Made by a program: the position numbers and the translations under genes
Assembly (NCBI GenBank): GCA_021737405.1
Contig: JAIPEG010000030.1
Location: 1-32,373 of the forward strand
Length of the DNA: 32,373 nucleotides
Direction: 5' to 3'
Source of the DNA: Bacteriovoracaceae bacterium
Lineage (GTDB): Bacteria; Bdellovibrionota; Bacteriovoracia; Bacteriovoracales; Bacteriovoracaceae
The notes under the pieces: model-generated
What the model saw: only the letters and a program-made list of their open reading frames with translations
Told to the model about the DNA's origin: nothing
Databases searched by the model: none
Shown here: in pieces, positions 1 to 7,088 of the stretch
Numbering within the stretch: position 1 is the stretch's first letter
Layout of the letters: each line of letters begins with the position of its first letter

Positions 1-789
1 GGGCGAGACACTACAAACCTCCAGCACCCATGGCAAGTTGCGCTACATACGCGATACAGTGGCCACCTCTGTGGTGCGAGTCTTATATCCAAAAGAATTA
101 TCCTTACTGCTGCCCATTGTGTAGACACATTTGGAGCCAGAGACTTGAGAATAAAAGGACAAAGTGAAACGGGTGAGATGAAGCGGCTAAAAAGACTGCC
201 TCGAGTTCAAGAGGTTATTATCCACCCAGGTTTTGATGCTAACAACCTCGCATCCGATGATATCGCTATTATTAAATTAAAGAGTGATGTTCGACTCAGT
301 GACACTCTTCAGCCTATTAAGGTTATTGACCAGGGTTTTAGGAATGGTTTACTCGAAAATAACTTTAGGAATCTTCCAGGAAAAATGATGTCGTCAGGGT
401 GGGGGACTTTAGAACCACCAAGCCGCTTTCCCATTCATTCTAAAACTCTTCAAGAAGTAGATGTAAAAGCTGTCGGTGTAACAAAGACTGACTTGGTGGA
501 ACAAGCCTTTCGAGATATGCTCATCAGTGACTTTAATATGAATGATGAAATTATTAATTTTATTCAAATAAATGATTCGAATGTTCTTCTAACGACGGGA
601 GAAGTCGCTCAAACAGGAAATTGTATGGGTGATAGTGGTGGCCCCCTTGTCTATTATGAGCAAGGAAAAGAGCCCGTGCTTATTGGGATTACTTCCTATG
701 CTGTTGGTGGGGAGAAGCTTTGTTTAGGGCTTGCGGGATTTACCAATATCCAGGCCTACGGCCAGTGGTTAAAAGAGAATATTGATTAG
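1..789 (+). CDS. Secreted S1 (chymotrypsin-fold) serine protease, 5' end outside window
   Basis: The reading frame is open from base 1, so the N-terminus (signal peptide and activation site) lies upstream of the window. The visible part starts just after the usual mature N-terminus, with QHPWQVAL. All three catalytic residues are present, counting from base 1: His39 in LTAAHC, Asp87 in DDIAIIKL and Ser212 in GDSGGPLV. The residue six before the serine, which sets trypsin specificity when it is Asp, is Gly here (TGNCMGDSGG). Cleavage after Arg/Lys is therefore not expected, and an elastase- or chymotrypsin-like preference is more likely. The protein is presumably exported and degrades extracellular or prey proteins (inference). 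An apparent TTG start at 145 is not the real start, because the catalytic His lies upstream of it. Confidence 0.93.
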   Translation, partial: GRDTTNLQHPWQVALHTRYSGHLCGASLISKRIILTAAHCVDTFGARDLRIKGQSETGEMKRLKRLPRVQEVIIHPGFDANNLASDDIAIIKLKSDVRLSDTLQPIKVIDQGFRNGLLENNFRNLPGKMMSSGWGTLEPPSRFPIHSKTLQEVDVKAVGVTKTDLVEQAFRDMLISDFNMNDEIINFIQINDSNVLLTTGEVAQTGNCMGDSGGPLVYYEQGKEPVLIGITSYAVGGEKLCLGLAGFTNIQAYGQWLKENID

Positions 790-791
790 GG

Positions 792-1064
792 TTTGAGCTA
801 ATCGAAAATTTGAAAGCCTACTTTGTCATACCAGAATATGATGATATTAAAGACCTCATCAAAAAGGGCTAAACACGCATCAATCGAATTTTTAAAAAGG
901 AAGGTCTCTTTGATGATGATCTTCAAGAAGAAGCAGATGATAAGAGCAGTGACCAACATGCCATTGACCTGGTGTTTGTCACCATCGATTTAAAGAAGGG
1001 ATATTTAAAAATTCCGCATCTTTTTCTTGCGCGGGAATTTGAGCGAGTTTTAAATAAAATATGA
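792..1064 (+). pseudogene. Decayed reading frame with one in-frame stop
   Basis: One frame reads as protein-like sequence from 792 to 1064 with a single TAA at 870-872. Before the stop it reads ENLKAYFVIPEYDDIKDLIKKG. After it, an acidic stretch leads to IDLVFVTIDLKKGYLKIPHL and ends at a TGA at 1062-1064. No good start codon with a ribosome site is visible, and the upstream part merges with the end of the protease gene. The composition looks like the remnant of a soluble-protein gene cut at its 5' end. I do not recognise the family. Stop-codon readthrough cannot be excluded, but nothing in the sequence supports it. Confidence 0.45.
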
Positions 1065-1092
1065 CGTGGTATGAGAAGTTATTTTTTTATAA

Positions 1093-1413
1093 TCAATGAC
1101 AGAAAGGTTTAAATATATCTTCGCCTTCACTAAACCAACAAGTGGAACAAAGCCTCTCATAGACCTTTTCTCCAAAACCAAAATAATAATAAGTTTCTTC
1201 ACAAGTTGTACCAGGCAATTCATTAACCTCGATGGTACTGTAACAAATTACTCCAACGAAGTGGTTAACGCATTTAATGGTGGAAACTTGGCCTTCTAAC
1301 TCCTGTAGTTCTATGTTTATGGTGTCTTTTATTTGTTTGGCATATTCACTCATCACACTTGCGTGTGAAATAAGGGAAAGGGAGAATATTAGAACTATAA
1401 ATAATGCCTTCAT
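1093..1413 (-). CDS. Small secreted cysteine-rich protein, unknown function
   Basis: This is a 106-residue protein starting at MKALFIVLIFSLSLISHAS, a typical Sec signal peptide with cleavage expected after the Ala near residue 18. The frame could also begin 18 bases upstream at 1431, but that ATG lies inside the ribosome site GAGAGGAAG that serves the ATG at 1413, so 1413 is chosen. The mature part has six cysteines (IKC, VIC, TTC, RLC, STC, PFC), which suggests up to three disulfides in the periplasm or outside the cell. No enzyme motif is visible and I do not recognise the family. It is a single gene, convergent with the decayed frame before it. Confidence 0.7.
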   Translation of the reverse strand: MKALFIVLIFSLSLISHASVMSEYAKQIKDTINIELQELEGQVSTIKCVNHFVGVICYSTIEVNELPGTTCEETYYYFGFGEKVYERLCSTCWFSEGEDIFKPFCH

Positions 1414-1596
1414 AGGAACGCTTCCTCTCAAAAGATAACAAAAACAACCGGTTTATACAGAGAATACTTTATTGTGTAAAGCACCATGCTATTTCCATTA
1501 GCCAGTTTAAGGAAAAAAAAAGCGATTTTTCAATACTAAGGCATAGTTTCATATGTAGTTTCTTAAATTTCGTTGGTTTGAATACTTTATTAAAGA

Positions 1597-2886
1597 TTAC
1601 AGAATATTTTTACCGGCTTCTGCAGTAGGAGTTGTTAAAGCTTGCTTTTGAATTTCTTTAACTTCGTTATCGAGGTCAATCTTTACCTTCGGGACAGGCT
1701 GGGATTTTTTAGACTCAATTACTGTCTGTGCTAATGTAATATCCTGGTCACTTAATTGTTGAATTTTAAGTGGTGATGCAAAGACGACTTCTCGAGCATC
1801 ATCAGGCATTGAAATGTGAGCTTCCATAAGCGCTTCTTTTACATTTTTAATAACCAAAGACCTGATTTTTACAAGGCTTAACTGAACCGCATCAAACCAA
1901 AAGTAGACTTTTAGATTAACTGTGGCGGCGCCTAAACTATCAACAGCAGCAATAGGCTCAGGATCTTTCAGGACCGATGGAGATAGTCCTGAAAGGGTAT
2001 TTAAAATGACTTGGAATGCTAAGTCGATATTATCTTCATAACCAATACCAACACTAAAATCAGTCCTCATCTTAGGGTTACGGGTAAGATTCTTGATCAC
2101 TGAATTAAGAACATCGGAATTAGGAATAACGATATTATTGCCATCATAATCCATTAGAGTGGTGCCACGAGTTGTGACCGTTTGAACAACACCTTCAAAA
2201 CCATTGATGTTAACGATCTCACCAATACGTAGCAGCTCTTTAGTGCTTATCATGATTCCTGATGTGTAATTTTCAAAAGTTCCCTTTAGCGCAAAACCAA
2301 GACCAATACTAATAATACCTGTACCACCTAATAGAGTTACCGCTAGACCTGAAAGCCCGCTAGTTTTAAAGGAGAAATAAAGACCTAGAATCAAAAAAGA
2401 AATCCCTACCATGTTAGCAACGGCAGTAATTAAAAGCTGGTTTTTTTGGCGTCGACGTAAAAGATTTCTCGTAACTTTTTTAGCTAAAAATGAAATGAAT
2501 ATAAAAAATGAAAAGAGAATTATAGAAGAGACAATGTATGGCCAAACTCTCATAACACTTTCGTAAATCTTTTCTACTTCTGTCTGAGCTGGCTTGAAAA
2601 TTTCTCCATCAGTTAAATGAGCGTCTATCTGATCAATGACAGCAACAACCCCTTCCGTTTTATTGATAATATCAAAGGCCCACTGTTTCTTTTCTAGTGA
2701 ATCAATCTTGCCAGTAAGAATGACTAATCCCTCATCTACTTTAACATTAAGGTTGGGGTACCATCCTGTCGTTTTGAAGACTTTTTCTAGATGATGCTCA
2801 ATTTTTGTATCAATTTTTTGGTTTGGTAGCTCAGCTGAATGAGAATTCATACTGATAATAAAGACAAAAAATAATTCAATGAGCAC
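1597..2886 (-). CDS. MscS-family mechanosensitive channel with N-terminal BON domain
   Basis: A 429-residue inner-membrane protein. A signal-like N-terminus (to about residue 18) is followed by a periplasmic BON domain (about 25-90, with NLNVKVDEGLVILTGKIDS and AIDQI-type repeats). Membrane spans follow near 112-135, 150-172 and 178-205. The third span (LLGGTGIISIGLGFALKGTF) has the Gly/Ala-rich pore-helix pattern of MscS, and the beta domain after it carries IGEIVNINGFEGVVQTVTTRGT. MscS channels open under membrane tension to release solutes on osmotic downshock; BON domains bind lipid or other envelope components. The start is GTG at 2884-2886 with AAAGGA seven bases upstream. It is transcribed alone, divergently from the gene at 3301. 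Confidence 0.92.
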   Translation of the reverse strand: MLIELFFVFIISMNSHSAELPNQKIDTKIEHHLEKVFKTTGWYPNLNVKVDEGLVILTGKIDSLEKKQWAFDIINKTEGVVAVIDQIDAHLTDGEIFKPAQTEVEKIYESVMRVWPYIVSSIILFSFFIFISFLAKKVTRNLLRRRQKNQLLITAVANMVGISFLILGLYFSFKTSGLSGLAVTLLGGTGIISIGLGFALKGTFENYTSGIMISTKELLRIGEIVNINGFEGVVQTVTTRGTTLMDYDGNNIVIPNSDVLNSVIKNLTRNPKMRTDFSVGIGYEDNIDLAFQVILNTLSGLSPSVLKDPEPIAAVDSLGAATVNLKVYFWFDAVQLSLVKIRSLVIKNVKEALMEAHISMPDDAREVVFASPLKIQQLSDQDITLAQTVIESKKSQPVPKVKIDLDNEVKEIQKQALTTPTAEAGKNIL

Positions 2887-3132
2887 TAGGGATTCCTTTA
2901 ATTTTTTTATGATCTCTCTCCATAAGCAGTAGGCTTCTAGCTTACTTAGCTCATCAACCTAAATCAATTTTTTAAATAAGTTTAGTGAGATATATCGTAA
3001 TAAACCCACTCAGAATTACTTCCAAATGATCATGATCTTTTTGGGAATTGCTAACTCAGGCAATACTCGTTACGAGTGCTTTAGAATGTCCTATGAGAGA
3101 AACTTTTTGAGTGATTATTTATTAAGTTTAAT

Positions 3133-3150
3133 CATGACAATTTTGTCATG
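3133..3150. promoter_or_regulatory. Perfect interrupted palindrome, candidate operator
   Basis: The arms CATGACAA and TTGTCATG are exact inverse complements separated by TT. The site lies in a 414-base gene-free interval (2887-3300) between divergent genes (channel gene at 2886 and small membrane protein gene at 3301), where a repressor dimer could bind. I cannot place a confident -35/-10 pair next to it. Apart from this site, the interval shows only AT-rich sequence and the ribosome sites of the flanking genes. Confidence 0.35.
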
Positions 3151-3300
3151 TCAGCTGATTATTAGAACAATTTTTCTTGAATTACGATCTTTCTACTCAA
3201 GATTATCTCCGCTTTATCCGTATAGAGGTCACAACGAATATTTGGGCCTTTTGCCAATTTAGTCACTAGATTTCTTAACCAGTAACAATAAGGAGTAAGT

Positions 3301-3642
3301 ATGTCAGTAAACTTCAAGCATCCAACATCGGGATTAATTAAAGAGTGTCCTGAGGGTTTTTCTTGGACTACGTTTTTTTTTAATGGACTAGTCCCTCTTT
3401 TTAGAGGAATGTGGGGAACATTTGCCATAATATTCTTCACTGGAGGTCTAGCTGGCTTATATTACATGTTCGCTATTAATAAAATCTATGCCACTAAACT
3501 TATGGAGCAGGGATATACGCCGGCCTCTTCAGTTGACTCAGATAAATTAAATAGGATGGGTGTTGCTGTAGCACGCTCGAATGATCATTCTCATGATGAA
3601 GAACAACAAAAACAAATAGAGCAGGAAAGAATAGCTTCTTAG
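3301..3642 (+). CDS. Small membrane protein, DUF2628-like
   Basis: A 113-residue protein with the pattern GFSWTTFFFNGLVPLFRGMWG followed by a hydrophobic span (TFAIIFFTGGLAGLYYMFAI). This Trp/Phe-rich 'SWT..FF...P.FRG' motif is typical of small DUF2628-like and prophage-type inner-membrane proteins of unknown function. Two membrane segments are likely (about 25-40 and 42-62). The C-terminus is cytoplasmic, charged and Gln/Glu-rich (DEEQQKQIEQE). The start ATG has AAGGAG seven bases upstream. It sits directly before another small membrane protein gene, separated by a strong hairpin at 3650-3675. Confidence 0.7.
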   Translation: MSVNFKHPTSGLIKECPEGFSWTTFFFNGLVPLFRGMWGTFAIIFFTGGLAGLYYMFAINKIYATKLMEQGYTPASSVDSDKLNRMGVAVARSNDHSHDEEQQKQIEQERIAS

Positions 3643-3649
3643 GAAGGTT

Positions 3650-3675
3650 AAGTTGGGATAGAGATATCCCAACTT
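3650..3675 (+). terminator. 11-bp perfect hairpin, likely terminator or attenuator
   Basis: The arms AAGTTGGGATA and TATCCCAACTT pair perfectly around a GAGA loop, eight bases after the stop codon of the gene at 3301. The following sequence (CTCTTG) is only mildly T-rich, so termination may be partial. It ends just before the next gene at 3683 and could also control read-through into it. Confidence 0.55.
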
Positions 3676-3682
3676 CTCTTGA

Positions 3683-3901
3683 ATGACACTTATGACGAAA
3701 AAAAATCTTAAAACATTGTTTGCACTTTTCGGTGGTCTATTAGGGGTTGTGTACATCTTAAACCCGACAGCTGGCATAATAGAATTTATTCCAGATAATC
3801 TACCCTTTATAGGAAACCTCGATGAGGCAGCAGCCGTCGTTCTTATATTGGGGTGCTTGAGGCACTTTAATATCGACTTAACAAGTTATTTTAAAAAATG
3901 A
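3683..3901 (+). CDS. Small YkvA/DUF1232-like membrane protein
   Basis: A 72-residue protein with two hydrophobic segments (about 12-27 and 46-58). The centre reads LNPTAGIIEFIPDNLPFIGNLDEAAAVVLIL, close to the DUF1232 (YkvA) hallmark 'DLIPDFIPVLGYLDDAAVL'. The family's function is not known. The start is uncertain: ATG at 3683 or ATG at 3692 (MTKKNL), neither with a clear ribosome site. The gene follows the 3301 gene closely and may be expressed by read-through of the hairpin between them. Confidence 0.7.
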   Translation: MTLMTKKNLKTLFALFGGLLGVVYILNPTAGIIEFIPDNLPFIGNLDEAAAVVLILGCLRHFNIDLTSYFKK

Positions 3902-3926
3902 ACTTAAAGAATCCTTCAAATATAAC

Positions 3927-3951
3927 ATGAAATTTATCTATCAAATTTCAT
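3927..3951. terminator. AT-rich hairpin between convergent genes
   Basis: The arms ATGAAATTT and AAATTTCAT pair perfectly over nine bases around a seven-base loop. The hairpin lies between the end of the gene at 3901 and the end of the convergent barrel gene at 4017. The position suits a bidirectional terminator; the all-AT stem and missing T-run make this a moderate call. Confidence 0.4.
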
Positions 3952-4016
3952 ATTGATTTATTTCTTAAAAATGAAAAGCTCATAAATTTGACTTAAAAAA
4001 TCCCCGATTTACTAAA

Positions 4017-4768
4017 TTAAAGGTAAATAGCTGCACCTATATAGGCCGATGTTATTGGCGCCGAATTATTAATGCCTGAAGATAGACCAAGATGAAAGGA
4101 ATGTTTTTCAAATTGTTTTAATAACATCATACCGAACATATTAAGATCATCTGGTGTTGAAACATAATCTTGAATATTCCAATATAAAGAAAGAATTATT
4201 CTTTGTTCACTGAACAGTTTACCTATCTCCAGCTGAGATGAGAAAATGTTAGAAAAATCAAATCCAGGAGGATCTCCACTAAAACGATATATCGTATTTA
4301 TTGAGATATACCAGTCAAGGCCAATACTTTTATTTATAATAGACCTAGGTCGTAATCAAATTCTCCAGTGCTTTGTCCTTTACTCTCGTCTCCAGTTGGA
4401 ACATTTAAACCGAATGAAAGTTGTAGGGTTACTGAAATATTATCATTTTCTTCGCTAATAATATCGTGCGCAATTGAAAAATAGATATCACCTAATTCTA
4501 ATTCATAGTTACTTGTTTGGGATGCCGAACCTTGAGTGTTTGTAATTATCTCTTCATGATTTTGGTAAACAATCGGAATAGATAAGAAAAAAAATGTAGA
4601 ATCTAAAGAGTGTTGAATAGAATTGAAATAGCTATAACTCCGAGTAGGCCTCTCCTCGATGGTATCATCATTCAAAAATGTAAATGTTCCGGCATAACTC
4701 CACTCCCCAGCATTGGTAGTATTTCCCAGGAAGAGACATAATAACCAAATAAGGGATTTGCTGACCAT
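4017..4768 (-). pseudogene. Outer-membrane beta-barrel protein gene broken by a frameshift
   Basis: The first part (4768 to about 4340) has a signal peptide (SLIWLLCLFLGNTTNA) and alternating-residue strands typical of an outer-membrane barrel, ending FGLNVPTGDESKGQSTGEFDYDLGL before a stop at 4334-4336. The reading resumes in the next frame without a stop: SIINKSIGLDWYISINTIYR, then aromatic-rich strands, ending SAYIGAAIYL at a TAA at 4017-4019. The two parts make one barrel of about 250 residues. The 752-base span is one base short of a multiple of three, which fits a single deletion near 4337-4345. It is either a real mutation or a sequencing error. The ATG directly follows the stop of the upstream coiled-coil gene (TAAATG), so the two form an operon. 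Confidence 0.8.
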
Positions 4769-5263
4769 TTACTCAGCTTTTTTTTGGGATAATCTATTTT
4801 GTATTCTCTCCATAGATAGTGCTGTCGGACCCATTTCTTCTGATATTTTTCTAAGATGTTTCTTTATTTCTTTTGTCTCACGCATCAAGTCTCGGTCTTG
4901 CTTCATCGTCTTATTTTGCTCAAGGACTTGTAAGTGCTCCATTGTCTTTGTCATTTGCATCGTGATATCACTAATTTCTTGATTCAATTGTTCCATGTTC
5001 TTGTATAGTTCTCTGTTCGGGACGGATAGGTTGGGCCGCTCCGAATGCAATTTCATGTTTTTTTTCATTTCCTTAAACTTATGAGTAAGAGTATTCATAT
5101 TTTTAATTTGCTGTTGACCCTGGTAAAGAGTTTTTTCGTTTTTTTGCATTGTTTGAGAAGGATGAGGTTTTTGTTTGGACTGGGCAAAGACGTTACTTCC
5201 TCCAGCCAGTGGTGTACCAAAAGATAGTAGTAGTGTGAGTAAAAGTAGTTTGAAAAGGTTCAT
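4769..5263 (-). CDS. Periplasmic methionine-rich coiled-coil protein, unknown function
   Basis: A 164-residue protein with a signal peptide ending near NVFA-QS (residue 27). The mature part is highly charged and helical. It has heptad-like coiled-coil stretches and many methionines (for example in NMEQLNQEISDITMQMTKTM), but no cysteine. ATG at 5263 has AAGGA seven bases upstream. Its TAA is immediately followed by the ATG of the barrel gene, so both are translated from one message and may act together at the outer membrane. The Met content resembles periplasmic copper-handling proteins, but no specific metal motif is visible; that link is speculation. I do not recognise the family. Confidence 0.7.
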   Translation of the reverse strand: MNLFKLLLLTLLLSFGTPLAGGSNVFAQSKQKPHPSQTMQKNEKTLYQGQQQIKNMNTLTHKFKEMKKNMKLHSERPNLSVPNRELYKNMEQLNQEISDITMQMTKTMEHLQVLEQNKTMKQDRDLMRETKEIKKHLRKISEEMGPTALSMERIQNRLSQKKAE

Positions 5264-5451
5264 ATATATTCCTTAGTAAAAAAACTTACTAAGATAATCT
5301 ATAAGAGACACGATGAACTTTACATTGGTAAGAGTCATCTAAGAAAATGATTTTGAACAAGAATATGGAGTTTATATAATTTAACGAATGTTCTAAAGAA
5401 AGAGCTCACTATAAACTAGACTACTGAGAAGTCTATTTCTACTTTAAGAGA

Positions 5452-5475
5452 TTATTTGTAATGAGTGCGTTCCAT
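5452..5475 (-). other. Seven-codon ORF with a near-perfect ribosome site (leader peptide or gene remnant)
   Basis: On the minus strand AAAGGAGG (5481-5488) lies five bases before an ATG that opens only MERTHYK and stops at 5452. A six-base-pair hairpin follows (arms at 5417-5422 and 5430-5435). It sits about 190 bases upstream of the coiled-coil/barrel operon, inside a gene-free interval of 345 bases (5264-5608). It could be a leader peptide, the 5' stub of a lost gene, or chance. Confidence 0.3.
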
Positions 5476-5608
5476 AATGGCCTCCTTTGGTAACATTAGA
5501 CCAAATTCTGGTCCCCCATAGAAAAATGACATACCCCCTAGCCTGATTCCCTGGTGAAGAGTAATTCTTAGGATATAACGCTATTTTAACAAAAAAAGAG
5601 GGTTCTTC

Positions 5609-6814
5609 ATGAATAAGCAGATAGTCTATTTTCTTGCAACTTTATGGGTTGCTAATTTGTCTGCAAACTTTAATGGTGAAGAAAAAATCATAATCAAGAA
5701 AAACCTTGAGTCAGTGATCACCGCAGAAAGTGGCAAACAAGTCTCTTGTCTTCTTGGGATAGAACAATGCCTTGAAGCTCTCTCCGGTCTAAAAAATCAT
5801 CAAGAAGTCTTTCTCACCCAAGAAGCCCCTTATACAGTCTCAAATTATGAACTCAAGAAATTTTCTAAAGGCCCAAAGGTTTTTAATTATTCTGGTAATG
5901 ATCTTAGTTTGTTAAACTCTGAATTTGATTCTCAACAATTAGAAGCCTATTTAGATACAGATTCTCAACAGTCCAAACTCTCTCCACAAGAACAAAACTT
6001 TTACGAAGATCTCTATGCGGATGGAATCTTAAATATTTCTATTTTTAATGGCTATTTAGACCATGGGGTAGGTGCAAAAAAAGAGTGGTTTCACTTTGAA
6101 GTCGAATTATTGGGTAGGGCGATCAATAACATCTTTCTAAGTACCAATGGTTTTCAAATCGAAGTAGTTGATCGTAATCTATCTATAGGAACGCTCAAAA
6201 TTAATGATCGCAAAAAAATCGTCGTCAAAATTTACAATTCTTCTGCCTTTTGTAACTCAGAAAAAAACTTGTTTAAAGAACTGGAAGACTCTGTTTTCTA
6301 TTCAGCAGAAGGAACTATCCAAAGCTTTGGGATACCAACCTACCCGTACTTCTTTCTCAGGGAAAAATGTGATATCCAAGAAACTGTCTCCTCTAAGATA
6401 AGGTCTCAATTCCTCAAGTCTATCGGCGAAGAAGATGTTATTGTCTACAATGGTCATTCACGCTCAGGACGTGGTCCCGATTTTGGTCCACGCATGAGTG
6501 TGAGTGGTTCAGTAAAAAGAGAACTCTTTACACAGTTAGCGATTTCATCTCCGACGTTAAAAGGTCTCTATTTTAACGGCTGTTCTGGAAAAGAAAACTA
6601 CCCCGAGCTTATAAAGAATTTTCCCTCTCAAGATAGAATGGTCGTCTGGAATGATGCAGCTCCAGAGTTCTCAGACTCTTTCTATACGACCATTTTTTTA
6701 CTGCAGTCACTCATTGAAGAAAGGACTCTGAAAGATATTGAAAAACGAGCCAATCTACTGCGTAGGACAGATATATGGACCTCAGTTGTTAAAGTAAATG
6801 GTTTAATAGATTAA
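5609..6814 (+). CDS. Secreted protein with caspase-like (clan CD) C-terminal region
   Basis: A 401-residue protein with a Sec signal peptide (about 1-20). The N-terminal 260 residues show no motif I recognise. The C-terminal part has a strand ending in a His-containing loop, VIVYNGHSRSGRGPDFGP (His283), and 42 residues later a strand ending in a Cys, LKGLYFNGCSGKEN (Cys325). That order (strand-GH-loop, then strand-xxCxG) and spacing match the catalytic His/Cys dyad of clan CD peptidases such as caspases and gingipains. Peptidase activity is inference. The gene is single; AAGAGGG precedes its ATG. It could instead be an inactive relative. Confidence 0.6.
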   Translation: MNKQIVYFLATLWVANLSANFNGEEKIIIKKNLESVITAESGKQVSCLLGIEQCLEALSGLKNHQEVFLTQEAPYTVSNYELKKFSKGPKVFNYSGNDLSLLNSEFDSQQLEAYLDTDSQQSKLSPQEQNFYEDLYADGILNISIFNGYLDHGVGAKKEWFHFEVELLGRAINNIFLSTNGFQIEVVDRNLSIGTLKINDRKKIVVKIYNSSAFCNSEKNLFKELEDSVFYSAEGTIQSFGIPTYPYFFLREKCDIQETVSSKIRSQFLKSIGEEDVIVYNGHSRSGRGPDFGPRMSVSGSVKRELFTQLAISSPTLKGLYFNGCSGKENYPELIKNFPSQDRMVVWNDAAPEFSDSFYTTIFLLQSLIEERTLKDIEKRANLLRRTDIWTSVVKVNGLID

Positions 6815-7088
6815 TTGAGTGCTTAAATTCTTAGAAGATAAGAATGCCATACTAAATCATACTTCAACCCAGTTAAGCTTCGAGGAGTTGTTTTTAGAGG
6901 TAAAATTACTTGTAACGAAATTTAAAAAAATCAGGACAGACTTAAAAGACAACTCAAACACTTATCTTTAATTGGTCATATTAGCATCCATTAAGTTAAC
7001 AAAAAATGCTCTTCTAGAAAGCATTGAAATTATTTAATATGGCCTTATTTGTCTTATCCTTATCTAAAAGTTCTGTTAACTTTAAAAG

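Noticed and set aside
145..789. TTG at 145 as the protease start
   Set aside because: The frame is open to base 1 and contains PWQVAL and the catalytic AAHC upstream of 145.
3026..3262. 78-codon plus-strand ORF in the gap before 3301
   Set aside because: It has no ribosome site, mixed composition without a coherent span, and it covers the palindrome. It looks like chance open frame.
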